11,563 nucleotides of DNA from positions 1-11,563 of the forward strand of contig JAGLQP010000021.1 in assembly GCA_023136785.1 (NCBI GenBank). Direction: 5' to 3'. Below are positions 1-8,500 of the stretch, in pieces. Origin of the DNA: Spirochaetales bacterium. Its GTDB lineage: Bacteria > Spirochaetota > Spirochaetia > SZUA-6 > DRHE01. The notes under the pieces are model-generated. The model saw nothing but the letters and a program-made list of their open reading frames with translations, made no database searches and was not told the DNA's origin. Positions within the stretch are counted from its first letter, which is position 1; each line of letters starts with the position of its first letter. Position numbers and translations under genes: made by a program.

Positions 1-1263
1 GAACCGGACCAGCCTCCATCTTACGCCGTCTGGCAGGCAAGGGTTGATTATATCCCAGGGACTTCTGCGCAATCCGCCCTGATTGCAGCCCGCTCTTCGA
101 ATGTTTGGGACCTGTCCGCGCACCTGTCGTTTGGCCTGGCAGACGGCTGGTTGACGAGGGAACTGAACTCGCCGACACACCTCCTGTTCGCAGTGGAGGC
201 CCGGCGCAGGACCCAGGCTCTCCAGATCGATACCGCCGTCAGGGGAGGAGCGTTCTATCCTCCAGAATCGCCTCCTCTGTACAGTATAGCCCTGAACGCC
301 GAACTGTATGGGCAGGAGGGTCGGTTCCGCTGGCGGGAGGGAACACGACTGTATGGAAACAGTCAGGCGGGCGGGGGTACCCGGAGGGGAGGTGTCGAGC
401 AGGATCTCCAACTGTCTCTGGTGGGTTCTCGCTACGATTTGTCGCTGCAGGCCAGTGGGATCCTCGCCGGTGAGCTTCCTTCCTTGGCCGCGGAGGAACA
501 TGGCACCTTTAGCCTCGAGCTCGGCTGGCTGCATCCCCGTTCCTTTGTGCGCCTCTGGGCCGGTACAGCCGCTCTGTACTACGACGCCTCACTTAGAATC
601 TATCCGAGCGGAGGCCTTCAACTCTATCCCACGAAATCCTTCTCCCTGGTTGTACGAGGGGCTCCCTTTCTCCACATGCCGGTGAAACCGGATTTCTACA
701 CCGCGCTGGCGGATTCGGGGCTGCCTCAAATCGAGGTAGAGGGAGGATATTCCCTGGTAACGGAACTGCGTCTCGATCCTTCCGCTTCTTTCGGCGCCTC
801 TCTATCCTTCGAGTGGCAAAAGGGTCGATCCTATTACTTCGATGCGCCTGAAATGGTATTTGGGGATAATAGCCGGGGAACGATCATCGGGGATCTGATC
901 TGGCAAATCCGGCCGGGACGACCGGGAATCAGGGTTCATCTTACCGGTCAGGTGGGATTGCCCTTTCCCCTGACAAACCGAAGCTGGCAAGATCCCCTGT
1001 CGAGGTACGCCGGGGTTGTGTGGACGACTGACTTTCACAAACTCCCGGTAGAGTTTATAATAAGGGGGCTGATCGGTGATTTTGCCGATGACGGTTCTCT
1101 GCCATTTTTATTTACAGACTGGGAAATCATATCGGGATTGATGACCAGCGTAGAAGGAAACTGGAAGATAGGAAAGCGAAGCACAGTGCATACGGGCGTG
1201 GAGATGTTTCTCCAGGAGAACTTCAGATATCGCATTCTGATAGGGTATGGCATCCGCGGCTAG
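1..1263 (+). CDS. Unrecognised beta-rich protein, probable outer-membrane barrel (5'-truncated by window edge)
   Basis: The reading frame is open from base 1 to the TAG at 1261-1263, giving 420 codons with no obvious start, so the true start probably lies upstream; a TTG at 151 is a poor candidate because the frame continues before it. I do not recognise the family. The protein is rich in alternating polar and hydrophobic stretches with aromatic residues and turns rich in Gly, Asp and Pro, as in transmembrane beta-strands; examples are around nucleotides 400-480, 570-670, 730-840, 940-980 and 1180-1260. It has no hydrophobic helix. The pattern 'YPSGGLQLYP' followed by further strand pairs (nt 598-840) loosely recalls the barrel of TonB-dependent receptors, but no plug domain is in view and the last residue is not aromatic. 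It lies 33 bases before the exbB-like gene, so it may be the outer-membrane client of the ExbBD-TonB motor. That role is inference; the coding call is solid. Confidence 0.72.
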   Translation, partial: EPDQPPSYAVWQARVDYIPGTSAQSALIAARSSNVWDLSAHLSFGLADGWLTRELNSPTHLLFAVEARRRTQALQIDTAVRGGAFYPPESPPLYSIALNAELYGQEGRFRWREGTRLYGNSQAGGGTRRGGVEQDLQLSLVGSRYDLSLQASGILAGELPSLAAEEHGTFSLELGWLHPRSFVRLWAGTAALYYDASLRIYPSGGLQLYPTKSFSLVVRGAPFLHMPVKPDFYTALADSGLPQIEVEGGYSLVTELRLDPSASFGASLSFEWQKGRSYYFDAPEMVFGDNSRGTIIGDLIWQIRPGRPGIRVHLTGQVGLPFPLTNRSWQDPLSRYAGVVWTTDFHKLPVEFIIRGLIGDFADDGSLPFLFTDWEIISGLMTSVEGNWKIGKRSTVHTGVEMFLQENFRYRILIGYGIRG

Positions 1264-1283
1264 CAAAACCAAGCATCATCACC

Positions 1284-1290
1284 AAGGGAG
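1284..1290 (+). promoter_or_regulatory. Ribosome binding site deciding the exbB TTG start
   Basis: AAGGGAG ends 6 bases before TTG at 1297. No ATG or GTG in this frame lies closer to it, and the TTG places the start just before the first membrane helix. The 33-base gap around it contains no hairpin. Confidence 0.7.
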
Positions 1291-1296
1291 CGTAAA

Positions 1297-1926
1297 TTGA
1301 TCTCATTTCTCGTTCAGGGCGGGGTCGTGTTGATTCCGATATTGGCTCTTTCGGTCATAGCGGTCGCCCTCATCATTCAAAAAAGCGTCTTCTTTATCCA
1401 CATTCGAAATATGAATACGGACTTGGGAGCCTACGTTATCGAAGCTTTGAGAACCGGAAAAGCCCGACAGGTGTTGGACGAGCTCAAGGGGATGAACTGC
1501 CCCGAAGCTCGCGTCCTTCTGGCGGGGCTGTGGGCCCGCAAAGCGGGACATTCCCATCAGTTGATCAGCCTGCACATGGAATCCCAGGCCATGCGCCGGG
1601 CCGACGAGCTGGAGAAGTTCGTTCCCTATCTGGCCAGCATCGCCAATCTGGCCACATTGCTCGGACTGCTCGGTACTGTGACGGGAATGATCGTATCGTT
1701 TCTCAACCTCAAAGTCTCGGGAGTATCGGACCCGGCACTCCTGGCCGGAGGTATTTCTCAGGCCCTAATCACAACGGCAGCCGGGTTGACCGTGGCTATA
1801 CCGTCGCTTCTGTTCTTTCATATCTTCCGTCAAAAGGTGAACAGAACCCTTGCGCGAATCGAGATCGCCACGTTGGAACTTCTATCCTTCTTTTCCAGAC
1901 AGACGAGGACCAAGAGTACCGCCTAG
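1297..1926 (+). CDS. exbB: ExbB/TolQ-family proton channel subunit
   Basis: Inner-membrane subunit (209 aa) of a motor that uses proton flow to drive a TonB or TolA-type protein. The topology is that of the MotA/TolQ/ExbB family: helix 1 at about residues 6-30, a cytoplasmic domain at about 35-110, helix 2 at about 111-138 containing 'GLLGTVTGMI' (123-132), and helix 3 at about 152-176 containing 'ALITTAAGLTVAIP'. It is a little shorter than E. coli ExbB (244 aa). The start is TTG, supported by AAGGGAG 6 bases upstream. The gene stops 3 bases before the first CNNM-type gene, while its expected partner exbD lies about 2.5 kb downstream in the same apparent operon. One oddity: residue 155 is Gln (codon 1759-1761), at the position of the conserved third-helix Glu of E. 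coli ExbB (E176). The family call is firm. Whether it serves a TonB-type or a Tol-type system is judged from the TonB-like gene downstream. Confidence 0.93.
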   Translation: MISFLVQGGVVLIPILALSVIAVALIIQKSVFFIHIRNMNTDLGAYVIEALRTGKARQVLDELKGMNCPEARVLLAGLWARKAGHSHQLISLHMESQAMRRADELEKFVPYLASIANLATLLGLLGTVTGMIVSFLNLKVSGVSDPALLAGGISQALITTAAGLTVAIPSLLFFHIFRQKVNRTLARIEIATLELLSFFSRQTRTKSTA

Positions 1927-1929
1927 CGT

Positions 1930-3186
1930 ATGGACGTTGACTTACTTCGTCTACTGATCCTTCTTGCCAGTCTTCTCCTGATGTCGGCCTATTTTTCCGG
2001 ATCCGAAGCAGCCTTCTTTTCTCTCAGCACTCTGGAGCAGGATAGCCTGAAGAGGCGTTCCAATACGAAGCTGGCCCGGATTCTGTCGCGTATCTTTTCC
2101 TCTCCCGATGATATCCTGATCACACTGTTGACGGGAAACATGTTTGTCAATGTGTTTGCCAGTTCCGTGGGGGAGGCGATCGGCGAACAGATCTTTCCCT
2201 TCGATACCGAGCTTTTTTCGATCATATCGATGACGGTGCTGCTTCTCATCTTCGGGGAGATGGCACCCAAGAACGCAGCAGTACGCAATGCTCAAGTCTT
2301 CAGCCGATTCAGTGCGGTCCCGCTCAATTTTCTCTTTGTTCTTTTTACTCCTATTCGCTGGTTCTTCAACCTGTTTAACAGATTGATCAATGTTCTCCTG
2401 CCCCATAGAGAGGCGGAGGATCAGCAGTACAAGCACAGCATCATTCGTTCGGCGGTGCAGATCGGCTTCAAAGAGGGAATCCTCGACAGGTCTGAGATGG
2501 ATCTGGTGGAATCCTTCTGCGATTTCAGGGAGAAACAGGCCGAAGAGGTGATGTTCCCGAGAACGGAAATCAAAGGGATCGACGTGTCCAGAAGGATATC
2601 CGAAGTGATCGAGGATACCGAGCTCATGGACGCTTCCGGCAGCGGGTCGCTGCTGCCCGCCTTCGATCAGGATCTGGACCATATGGTCGGCTATGTTGCG
2701 CTTCGCGATCTATTACCCTACAAGTTCGGATTCAAATCCGATGTGCGTCTGGCGAAGATTATCAGGGCTTCGATCAGCGTTCCCTCCACCAAGAACTGTG
2801 CAGACCTGTTGGTCGAGATGCGGGAATCCAATTCGGAGATGGCCGTGGTCATCGATGAGTACGGCGGCACCGCCGGGGTTGTCACCTTCAAGGTGTTGAT
2901 CGAGCAGTTGCTGGGGTACTTCTATCCATCGGTGAAGAAAGAGATCGTGGAGCTGTCTACCGGTACCTACAGTATCCCTGGACACCTCAAGATCGAAGAT
3001 CTCTCCGAGCTTCTTGAACAGGAAATCGTCAGCGAGAGCCGCACGGTTGCCGGATTGATCATAGACTCCCTCGGCGAGATTCCCGCCGCCGGCACCAAGC
3101 TGGTCATCGAGAAGATCGAGTTCACGGTAAAGCTAATCAGCAAAACCAGGATCCTGGAGGTGGAGGTGAAAAAGCTTTGCCACTGA
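1930..3186 (+). CDS. CNNM/CorC-family membrane protein with CBS pair and CorC_HlyC domain (copy 1)
   Basis: A 418-residue inner-membrane protein of the family annotated as hemolysin, CorC/HlyC or CNNM, whose characterised members export or sense Mg2+. The N-terminal CNNM (DUF21) domain spans about residues 1-155, with four hydrophobic segments near 4-22, 61-84, 93-108 and 126-157. It carries the family signatures 'YFSGSEAAFFS' (21-31), 'LLTGNMFVNV' (66-75) and 'GEMAPK' (109-114). A CBS pair follows: the first begins at 'EEVMFPRTEI' (205-214) and the second contains 'VVIDEYGGTAGVVT' (306-319). A C-terminal CorC_HlyC domain covers about 338-416. Length and domain order are typical. The ATG start lies 3 bases after the exbB stop; only weak purine-rich stretches (1905-1916) precede it, so translation is probably coupled to exbB. 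Its 3' end overlaps the second copy by 10 bases. The exact substrate is inferred from the family; 'hemolysin' is a legacy name. Confidence 0.93.
   Translation: MDVDLLRLLILLASLLLMSAYFSGSEAAFFSLSTLEQDSLKRRSNTKLARILSRIFSSPDDILITLLTGNMFVNVFASSVGEAIGEQIFPFDTELFSIISMTVLLLIFGEMAPKNAAVRNAQVFSRFSAVPLNFLFVLFTPIRWFFNLFNRLINVLLPHREAEDQQYKHSIIRSAVQIGFKEGILDRSEMDLVESFCDFREKQAEEVMFPRTEIKGIDVSRRISEVIEDTELMDASGSGSLLPAFDQDLDHMVGYVALRDLLPYKFGFKSDVRLAKIIRASISVPSTKNCADLLVEMRESNSEMAVVIDEYGGTAGVVTFKVLIEQLLGYFYPSVKKEIVELSTGTYSIPGHLKIEDLSELLEQEIVSESRTVAGLIIDSLGEIPAAGTKLVIEKIEFTVKLISKTRILEVEVKKLCH
3162..3168 (+). promoter_or_regulatory. Ribosome binding site deciding the TTG start of the second CNNM gene
   Basis: A duplicated purine-rich stretch, TGGAGGTGGAGGTG (3155-3168), lies within the end of the first copy. 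The second GGAGG ends 10 bases before TTG at 3177. The next candidate, ATG at 3192, is 25 bases away, so TTG is preferred; the consequence is a 10-base gene overlap. Confidence 0.65.
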
Positions 3187-4442
3187 CCGTCATGATCATC
3201 CTGATGTGCACGATAAGCTCCGCGTTTTTCTCCGGTTTGGAGACAGGATTGCTGGCCGCGGATCAGCTGACCCTGTATCTGAAGAAGGAAAAGGGTATTT
3301 GCTATGCTCGGGCTGCGGATTTCCTTCTCCTCAGACCGGAGCGACTGCTGGGTACCACCCTGATCGGGACGAACATATCCGTGGTTACCGCGGCCATCTT
3401 AGTGGCAAGCACTCTGCGGGAACAGGGATTCGAATCGGTCGCCTGGCTGGGAAGCCTGGCTTTGATTTTTTTTCTGCTGCTCTTCACCGAGATCATTCCC
3501 AAATCCTTTTTCCGCAGACGTGCCGACACGATCGCCGTTCGCCTGGCGCCGGTGCTGGTGATCTTCTACTTCCTTTTTCTGCCCCTGGCAATGATTCTGA
3601 ACGGTATGGTAAAAGCAATTCTGCTGTTCTCCAATCCCAAGGCGAAGCGCAGCAAGCTTCCCCAGTCTCGAGACGATCTGCGTCTGCTCGTTCGTCTGGG
3701 ATCCAGAGAATCGGGCTTGGACAGAACGGAGCACAGAGTTTTCGAAGATATCTTCGATTTTCGTACCACCCTGGCCCGGGAAGTCATGATTCCTATGCAC
3801 GAGTACCCCGTCTGCGCCAGCACGGCAACGATCCAAGAGGCGGTGGAGATCAGCTACACCAACGGAATTCGATTTCTACCGGTATTTGAAGGGCGGGCGG
3901 ATAATATCATCGGCTATTTCAACGTCGAGAGCCTGCTGCGGCTCGATCTGAAGGCCAAGAGGAGGCGAGGGATTCGGGAGCTGATGGCGGAAGCCGTATT
4001 TTATCCGGATGTCAAGCGGATTCCCGATCTTTTCCTCGAGATGAATCGACGTACGATCGATGTGGTTTTTCTTTCCGACGAATACGGGGCCGTTTCCGGG
4101 TTGATCACGCCCGCTGAAATCGCCTCGGAAATCGTCGGTTTCGTACCCGGAGAGGTCTTTCAGCAGGCTGAGGATATAGAGGTTTTGGCACCCGGCCACT
4201 ACATCGTCGCCGGCGTCGCGGACATCGAAGACCTCTACCACGAGACGGGGATCCCCCTGAAAAAGAGCAACTACGACACGGTGGGCGGATTTATCTGCGA
4301 ACAGCTGGGCAGGATTCCCGAGATCGGTACAACCTACGAGCACGGGGGATACCTGTACACGGTGCTGGAGAGGGACGAGCGGCACATAATCAAGATTGAA
4401 ATCACTCGAGGGGACGCTGATGCGATTGAAAAGAAGACTTGA
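3177..4442 (+). CDS. CNNM/CorC-family membrane protein with CBS pair and CorC_HlyC domain (copy 2, divergent)
   Basis: A 421-residue paralogue of the preceding gene with the same layout. The CNNM (DUF21) domain is at about residues 1-155, with 'FFSGLETGLLA' (17-27), 'GTTLIGTNISVV' (59-70) and 'TEIIPKS' (104-110). A CBS pair starts near 'REVMIPM' (201-207), with 'DEYGAVSGLIT' (301-311) in the second repeat. A CorC_HlyC domain covers about 331-411 and includes 'GGFICEQLGRIPEIG'. Several consensus positions differ from copy 1: the usual GExxPK is TEIIPK, the MxPR at the start of the CBS region is MIPM, and the GG of DEYGG is GA. The proteins are similar in plan but far from identical, suggesting an old duplication and perhaps a heterodimer. 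TTG is chosen because of the strong upstream GGAGG; ATG at 3192 is the alternative. The 3' end overlaps exbD by 23 bases. Substrate unknown; Mg2+ or another divalent cation is a family-based guess. Confidence 0.91.
   Translation: MPLTVMIILMCTISSAFFSGLETGLLAADQLTLYLKKEKGICYARAADFLLLRPERLLGTTLIGTNISVVTAAILVASTLREQGFESVAWLGSLALIFFLLLFTEIIPKSFFRRRADTIAVRLAPVLVIFYFLFLPLAMILNGMVKAILLFSNPKAKRSKLPQSRDDLRLLVRLGSRESGLDRTEHRVFEDIFDFRTTLAREVMIPMHEYPVCASTATIQEAVEISYTNGIRFLPVFEGRADNIIGYFNVESLLRLDLKAKRRRGIRELMAEAVFYPDVKRIPDLFLEMNRRTIDVVFLSDEYGAVSGLITPAEIASEIVGFVPGEVFQQAEDIEVLAPGHYIVAGVADIEDLYHETGIPLKKSNYDTVGGFICEQLGRIPEIGTTYEHGGYLYTVLERDERHIIKIEITRGDADAIEKKT
3466..3473 (+). repeat. Run of eight T within the second CNNM gene
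   Basis: Eight consecutive T in the coding region of a membrane helix (residues about 95-101). The frame is intact across it. A one-base slip would truncate the protein before its CBS domains. Confidence 0.9.
4408..4414 (+). promoter_or_regulatory. Ribosome binding site deciding the exbD ATG start
   Basis: GAGGGGA ends 5 bases before ATG at 4420 and lies inside the end of the second CNNM gene. It favours this ATG over the in-frame TTG at 4396, which has no such site and would add 8 residues of no family likeness. Confidence 0.7.
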
Positions 4443-4830
4443 GGATGACGGCGGTCTGGTTCTTACCCCCCTTATCGACATGGTGTTTCTGGTTGTGATT
4501 TTTTTCATGTTGAATACAACCCTCTCCATCAATCCGGCAATTACGGTGGAGCTTCCCGAAGCCTATACCTCTCAGGCTGTATTGCAGGAAGAAATCGTTG
4601 TAACTTTAACGGAGTCTGCGGAGATTTATATTGGGAAACAAACCGTGCTCCGGGACCGCTTCGCCGCGGAACTGAAAAAAGAGATGGTGCGCCTTCAGCG
4701 TACCGATGTGATTCTACAGGCTGATGCGTTGCTGCCGTACAGAGATGTGATAGAGATTATTGATCTGGCCAGGTTGACCGGAGTGGAGACGATCTCGCTG
4801 GTGACGGCGCAAAAGAGCCTCCCGGAATGA
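4420..4830 (+). CDS. exbD: ExbD/TolR-family proton channel subunit
   Basis: A 136-residue partner of the ExbB-type protein: a short basic cytoplasmic tail (residues 1-12), a single membrane helix at about 13-35, then a periplasmic domain. The helix carries 'LTPLIDMVFLVVIFFML' (15-31), the signature of the family. Asp20 corresponds to the proton-carrying Asp of ExbD (D25 in E. coli). The periplasmic part has the usual 'VTL' strand, the helix near 'RFAAELKKEM' and the strand 'VILQADALLPYRDVIEIID' of ExbD/TolR. ATG at 4420 is chosen for its ribosome binding site and because it places the Asp at the usual distance from the N-terminus; a TTG at 4396 is possible. The gene overlaps the CNNM gene by 23 bases upstream and tonB by 4 bases (ATGA) downstream, so the three are probably translationally coupled. 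Confidence 0.94.
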   Translation: MRLKRRLEDDGGLVLTPLIDMVFLVVIFFMLNTTLSINPAITVELPEAYTSQAVLQEEIVVTLTESAEIYIGKQTVLRDRFAAELKKEMVRLQRTDVILQADALLPYRDVIEIIDLARLTGVETISLVTAQKSLPE

Positions 4831-5570
4831 GAGAAAACTACCGGCTCTACCTCCTCGTTTCCCTGGCAATTCATCTCTGTCTGTTTCTCCTGTTGTTCTT
4901 GCTGAAAGGGCCGCAAGCTCCGGAGCTGATTTCCCGGCGCGTGGTGATAAAGTTTTCTCCATCCCTTGAGCGCCGTCCTTCGGCGGTTTCACCGGAGCAG
5001 ACCCGACTACCCGATCTTGAACCCCGGGAGTTGGCGGGGAGCCTGCAGATGCAGGGACCGAAGACACTCTCCGTGCCGGGTACCGGAGCTGCGGCGGTGC
5101 CGCTTCAGGAGGTACGGGATATCGGAAGCGATCGTCTTCGCTACACGGCGGAGGAGAAACCGGTTCTACCCAAACGAAGTATTTCCGTTGCACCTCCGCG
5201 ACCGGAGGAGCTTCTGGCCCGGGAAATAGAGACTCCCGTTCCACCGTCGCTGCTGCCCGAGGAAAATGGAATTACCCGGGCCGGTGCGCTAGAATGGAAA
5301 GGCAGGAAGCGGAGGCTTCTGAAAACGGCTGGGATTCCGTTCCCAGACATACTTCTCGAGGAGGGTTTGGAGGTCGACGTGGCGGCTGTCTTCAGCGTTG
5401 CACCCAGCGGACAGGTCATCGAAGTGGATATTGTCCGCAGTTCCGGCTATGCCTCGGTGGACAGGGCCGTCGAACGGGCTCTTCTGAGCTATCTCTTTGA
5501 AGCTTCCGACGATACGAGTACGGATGTCGGGCAGATCCGGTATCGATTCAGACTGGAGCGCAGCGATTGA
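4827..5570 (+). CDS. tonB: TonB-like energy transducer
   Basis: A 247-residue protein anchored in the inner membrane and projecting into the periplasm, expected to transmit force from the ExbB/ExbD motor to an outer-membrane or periplasmic partner. The single N-terminal helix (about 7-27) contains His16 in 'VSLAIHLCLF', matching the functionally important helix His of E. coli TonB (H20). A linker of about 140 residues follows, with scattered Pro but no long Pro-Lys or Pro-Glu repeat. The C-terminal TonB_C domain spans about 170-246: 'IPFPDILLEEGLEVDV' matches the family pattern in which Pro-rich residues precede the first helix, followed by 'VAPSGQVIEVDIVRSSGY' and a helix ending 'ALLSYLFEA'. 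The start overlaps the exbD stop (ATGA), with a modest AAGAG 9 bases upstream; the end overlaps the tamB start (TTGA). A TolA-like role is an alternative, but the C-terminal domain looks like TonB. Confidence 0.9.
   Translation: MRENYRLYLLVSLAIHLCLFLLLFLLKGPQAPELISRRVVIKFSPSLERRPSAVSPEQTRLPDLEPRELAGSLQMQGPKTLSVPGTGAAAVPLQEVRDIGSDRLRYTAEEKPVLPKRSISVAPPRPEELLAREIETPVPPSLLPEENGITRAGALEWKGRKRRLLKTAGIPFPDILLEEGLEVDVAAVFSVAPSGQVIEVDIVRSSGYASVDRAVERALLSYLFEASDDTSTDVGQIRYRFRLERSD
5555..5558 (+). promoter_or_regulatory. Ribosome binding site deciding the tamB TTG start
   Basis: GGAG lies 8 bases before TTG at 5567, inside the end of the tonB gene. Other in-frame starts are well downstream and would remove the membrane anchor, so this TTG is the only start that fits. 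Confidence 0.6.
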
Positions 5571-8500
5571 GTTCGGATTCGATTCAGCTTAAATGGCGTT
5601 TTCTTGAAATTCTCATCCTTCTGGTAATTATTACTCTCGGTACGCTCTTTGTGCAACAAATAGGGACCCGGCTGGACCGCAGAATGGAAGAGCTCAAGAC
5701 AGAAGTCCTCCACATGCTGGAAGCCAGGATCGGGCGGAGAATCAGTTATGAGAGGATGTCACCGTCGGTCTTTGGCTATCTGGGTATTCGAGGGCTGATC
5801 GTCTACAGCCAGAACGATCCGGAGGAAGTACTGCTGCGAATAAACCGGGTGAAGGTGTATTATAATCTGTTCCGATTTCTCTCCACCCGGGCAGCCATAC
5901 TTGCGCTGTCGGAAATTCAGATAGCCAATTCCGAGTTCAATATCGACTATGACCGAGATCGGGAGCTGTTGGATTTACTGGATTCCCTGAGAACGGGCAG
6001 CGGTATCACTTCGAACCGCAACTTTTTCAGGCAGAGCGACGGCGACCGCCGGGAGGAGGAGTTCCCCCAAATAGACATCAGTGGGAGCAATATAACGCTG
6101 CGCTACACGTACGGGGATTGGCAGTTAAGCGTCACGGATCTCTTTTTTACCGCGGAGAACCAGGGGGACTTGTATGAGATCGGGGTCCGTGGTTCCATCG
6201 AAGTGCAGCATACCAGAAAAGGATCGCCCGTTCCCGCCTGGCTGTCGACCCGGGTAAAGATAAACGGCAGCCTGGACAGATTTTTTACCTGGTCGGACCT
6301 GGCGATCCGGATCTACAGCCTTTCCACGGACACGATCGATCTAAAACGCCAGACCCTCCAGGTTACCTACGATTCCAGCAGTCTCAACGTTAGAAAAATT
6401 CAGGACCGAGCTCCCCTGGATCTCCAGGTCTTTTACGATACGGCGAGCAAGGATCTGAGTTTTCAGTTCACCGCCGAGCGTTTCCAACCGGCCAGTCTTT
6501 TTCAGCTGACAGGACCTCTGAAGCGCTTCAGTCCGTATCTGTTGAGCTATGTGAGTTCTTCGGGATCTGTGGATGTGAATCTCGACGAACTCCGCATCCG
6601 CTATTCAGCGGACCTGCAGATCGAGCTGCCCGGGGAGGTCTTGCCCTTCGATGTGTCCGTGTTCAGCCGTATTACCGGCAACGAAGAGATAATGTACCTC
6701 AATCCATTGGTTTTTGATACATCCCGAGGCAGAGTGGCATTCCTCGGCAATGTCCTGGTCAAGAATCTGATGCCCTCCGGTCTGCTCCGTATCAACGATC
6801 TCGAGCCTGTGGAAGGGCAGAATCTCAACGCAACCTTGAACATCGAACGGGGCGTCCAGGCTCTCTCGATAGAGGGGAAAGCTCTGAGCCTGGGGGAGAC
6901 GCTTTTTGACAGCTTCACCTTGAACCTCGCACCCGAGGGAAGGAGTGTCGGGTTCACCGTGGCTGCGGTCTTGGAGGGAGCTCCTGAAAGTGGTTCCCTC
7001 GAGGCCACGGGTGGCCTTAGTTGGGAAGCCGAGCCTACACTGCAGGTGGAGGCCAGCCTGAACCGGATTCCCCTCAACCCGATCTACAGGCTGCTCGTTC
7101 CGGAACAACGGATATCCCCGCGACTCGAACAGCGGCTTCGCCAATACACGGTCTCCGCGGCCGCCGGGGCGACGACGGATTTTTTTGATTTCACGCTTTC
7201 CGCCGAGCAGGTTGAGGTCCTCGAGGAAGATCAACCGGACAATACCCTCCGCTTCGCCGGGAATATGACCGGCGATACTGCGGAGATCACCGATATCCGT
7301 GCCGAGTGGCAGGGATACTCCCTGAGGGGTGATATCACAGCAGAGCGGCTGGAGGAAAGCACGGAGCTGAGCTCTCTGTTCTGGTTTGAAGATGTGCCGT
7401 ATCAAATCGATCTGGATGTTTTACCGGGGAAATCGGTGCGGGTCAGCGGTTCTTATGGTTTAGAGGGATACTATTCCTTCACCCGGACCATAAATCCGGT
7501 TCTACTCTCGGGACGGGTCGTTCAACTGTGGGGCAACCCTTTCAGGCTGAGCAGCGAGAGTCTCCCGGTTACCCTGAGACAAGGCACGATGTACGTGTCC
7601 CTGGATATGGCGGGACTGATGGACGCCAATGGTTCACCCTATGCTACCTCTTCGATGATCCGGGTTCGGAATATCCCGTTTTCCACAGTCAAGAAGAACT
7701 CCCTCGAAATGGCCTTCGAGCTCTACGATGACAGATTATTCCTGAATCGTATCGCCTACCAGGATGGGATCTCCGAATTAGTTGGTAGCGGTATCGCCGA
7801 TCTGGAAGATCTTGTACCGATCAAGGCAAACGCCTCCATTCGTCTGCAGTCACCCCAGGGCGCAGAACTGTACAGCTCCGATGTTCGGATCGATGGCACT
7901 CAGATCCAAGGTCAGCTGGAGTTCGCCCGGTCTCCAATCGAACGGTTCGGTATAGAGGCGGTCAACGGCGACGTCTCCGGGTCGATCGCCATCGACGGCA
8001 CTCGGCCGAGGCCGGATCTGAAGGTTGTCCTCTCCCTGAACGACGGTAGGCTGAACCTTGACCCCTTGGGATTGGAGTTGAGTGCTACCTACACGGAAGA
8101 ATCGGTTGAACTCAGTTCCCTGAATGTTTCTTTTCTCAGACACAGAATCGAAGGGGTCAGGGGTAATCTCGATATCGAGAGCGGAGCCTTTGAATTCCAA
8201 TCCCGCTACCGGGCCGAATACTTTGAGCAGATCGTAAATTTACAGGTTGATTTACGGGGAAGCATCGGCGGGCTTCCCTGGCCGTTGACCCTGGACAGAG
8301 TTCTGGAGAACGACATAAACGGTCTGCTTACCTTGAGCGATATAACCGTGGACGACCGCAGCGTGCCGCAGTGGTTGGTCAGCCTCCAGGGCGAGGGGGG
8401 TGTTCTTTCCTTCGACGGCGGTCCGAGCGAGTCGATTCACGGTACGATCGGCCGGGACGGGAGTTTCACCCTGAATCTTCTCGAACCTCTGCCGATACAG

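Noticed and set aside
1264..1296. Possible promoter or terminator between the barrel protein and exbB
   Set aside because: No inverted repeat with a T run, and no convincing -35/-10 pair; only a ribosome binding site is visible.
1951..2682. A 243-codon open frame on the minus strand
   Set aside because: It lies wholly opposite the first CNNM gene, whose domains are unmistakable. Its predicted protein is rich in His, Arg, Gln and Gly without any recognisable motif, typical of an antisense shadow.
3206..3889. A 227-codon plus-strand frame overlapping the second CNNM gene
   Set aside because: Its composition is Arg/Gly/Ser-rich with no motif, and the overlapping frame encodes clear CNNM and CBS signatures.
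4396..4419. Upstream TTG start for exbD
   Set aside because: It has no ribosome binding site at a suitable distance, and the extra residues precede the conserved basic tail of ExbD. ATG at 4420 has GAGGGGA just upstream.
6605..7405. A 266-codon open frame on the minus strand
   Set aside because: It is opposite the middle of tamB. It has low-complexity composition and no motif, and the tamB frame is continuous across it.
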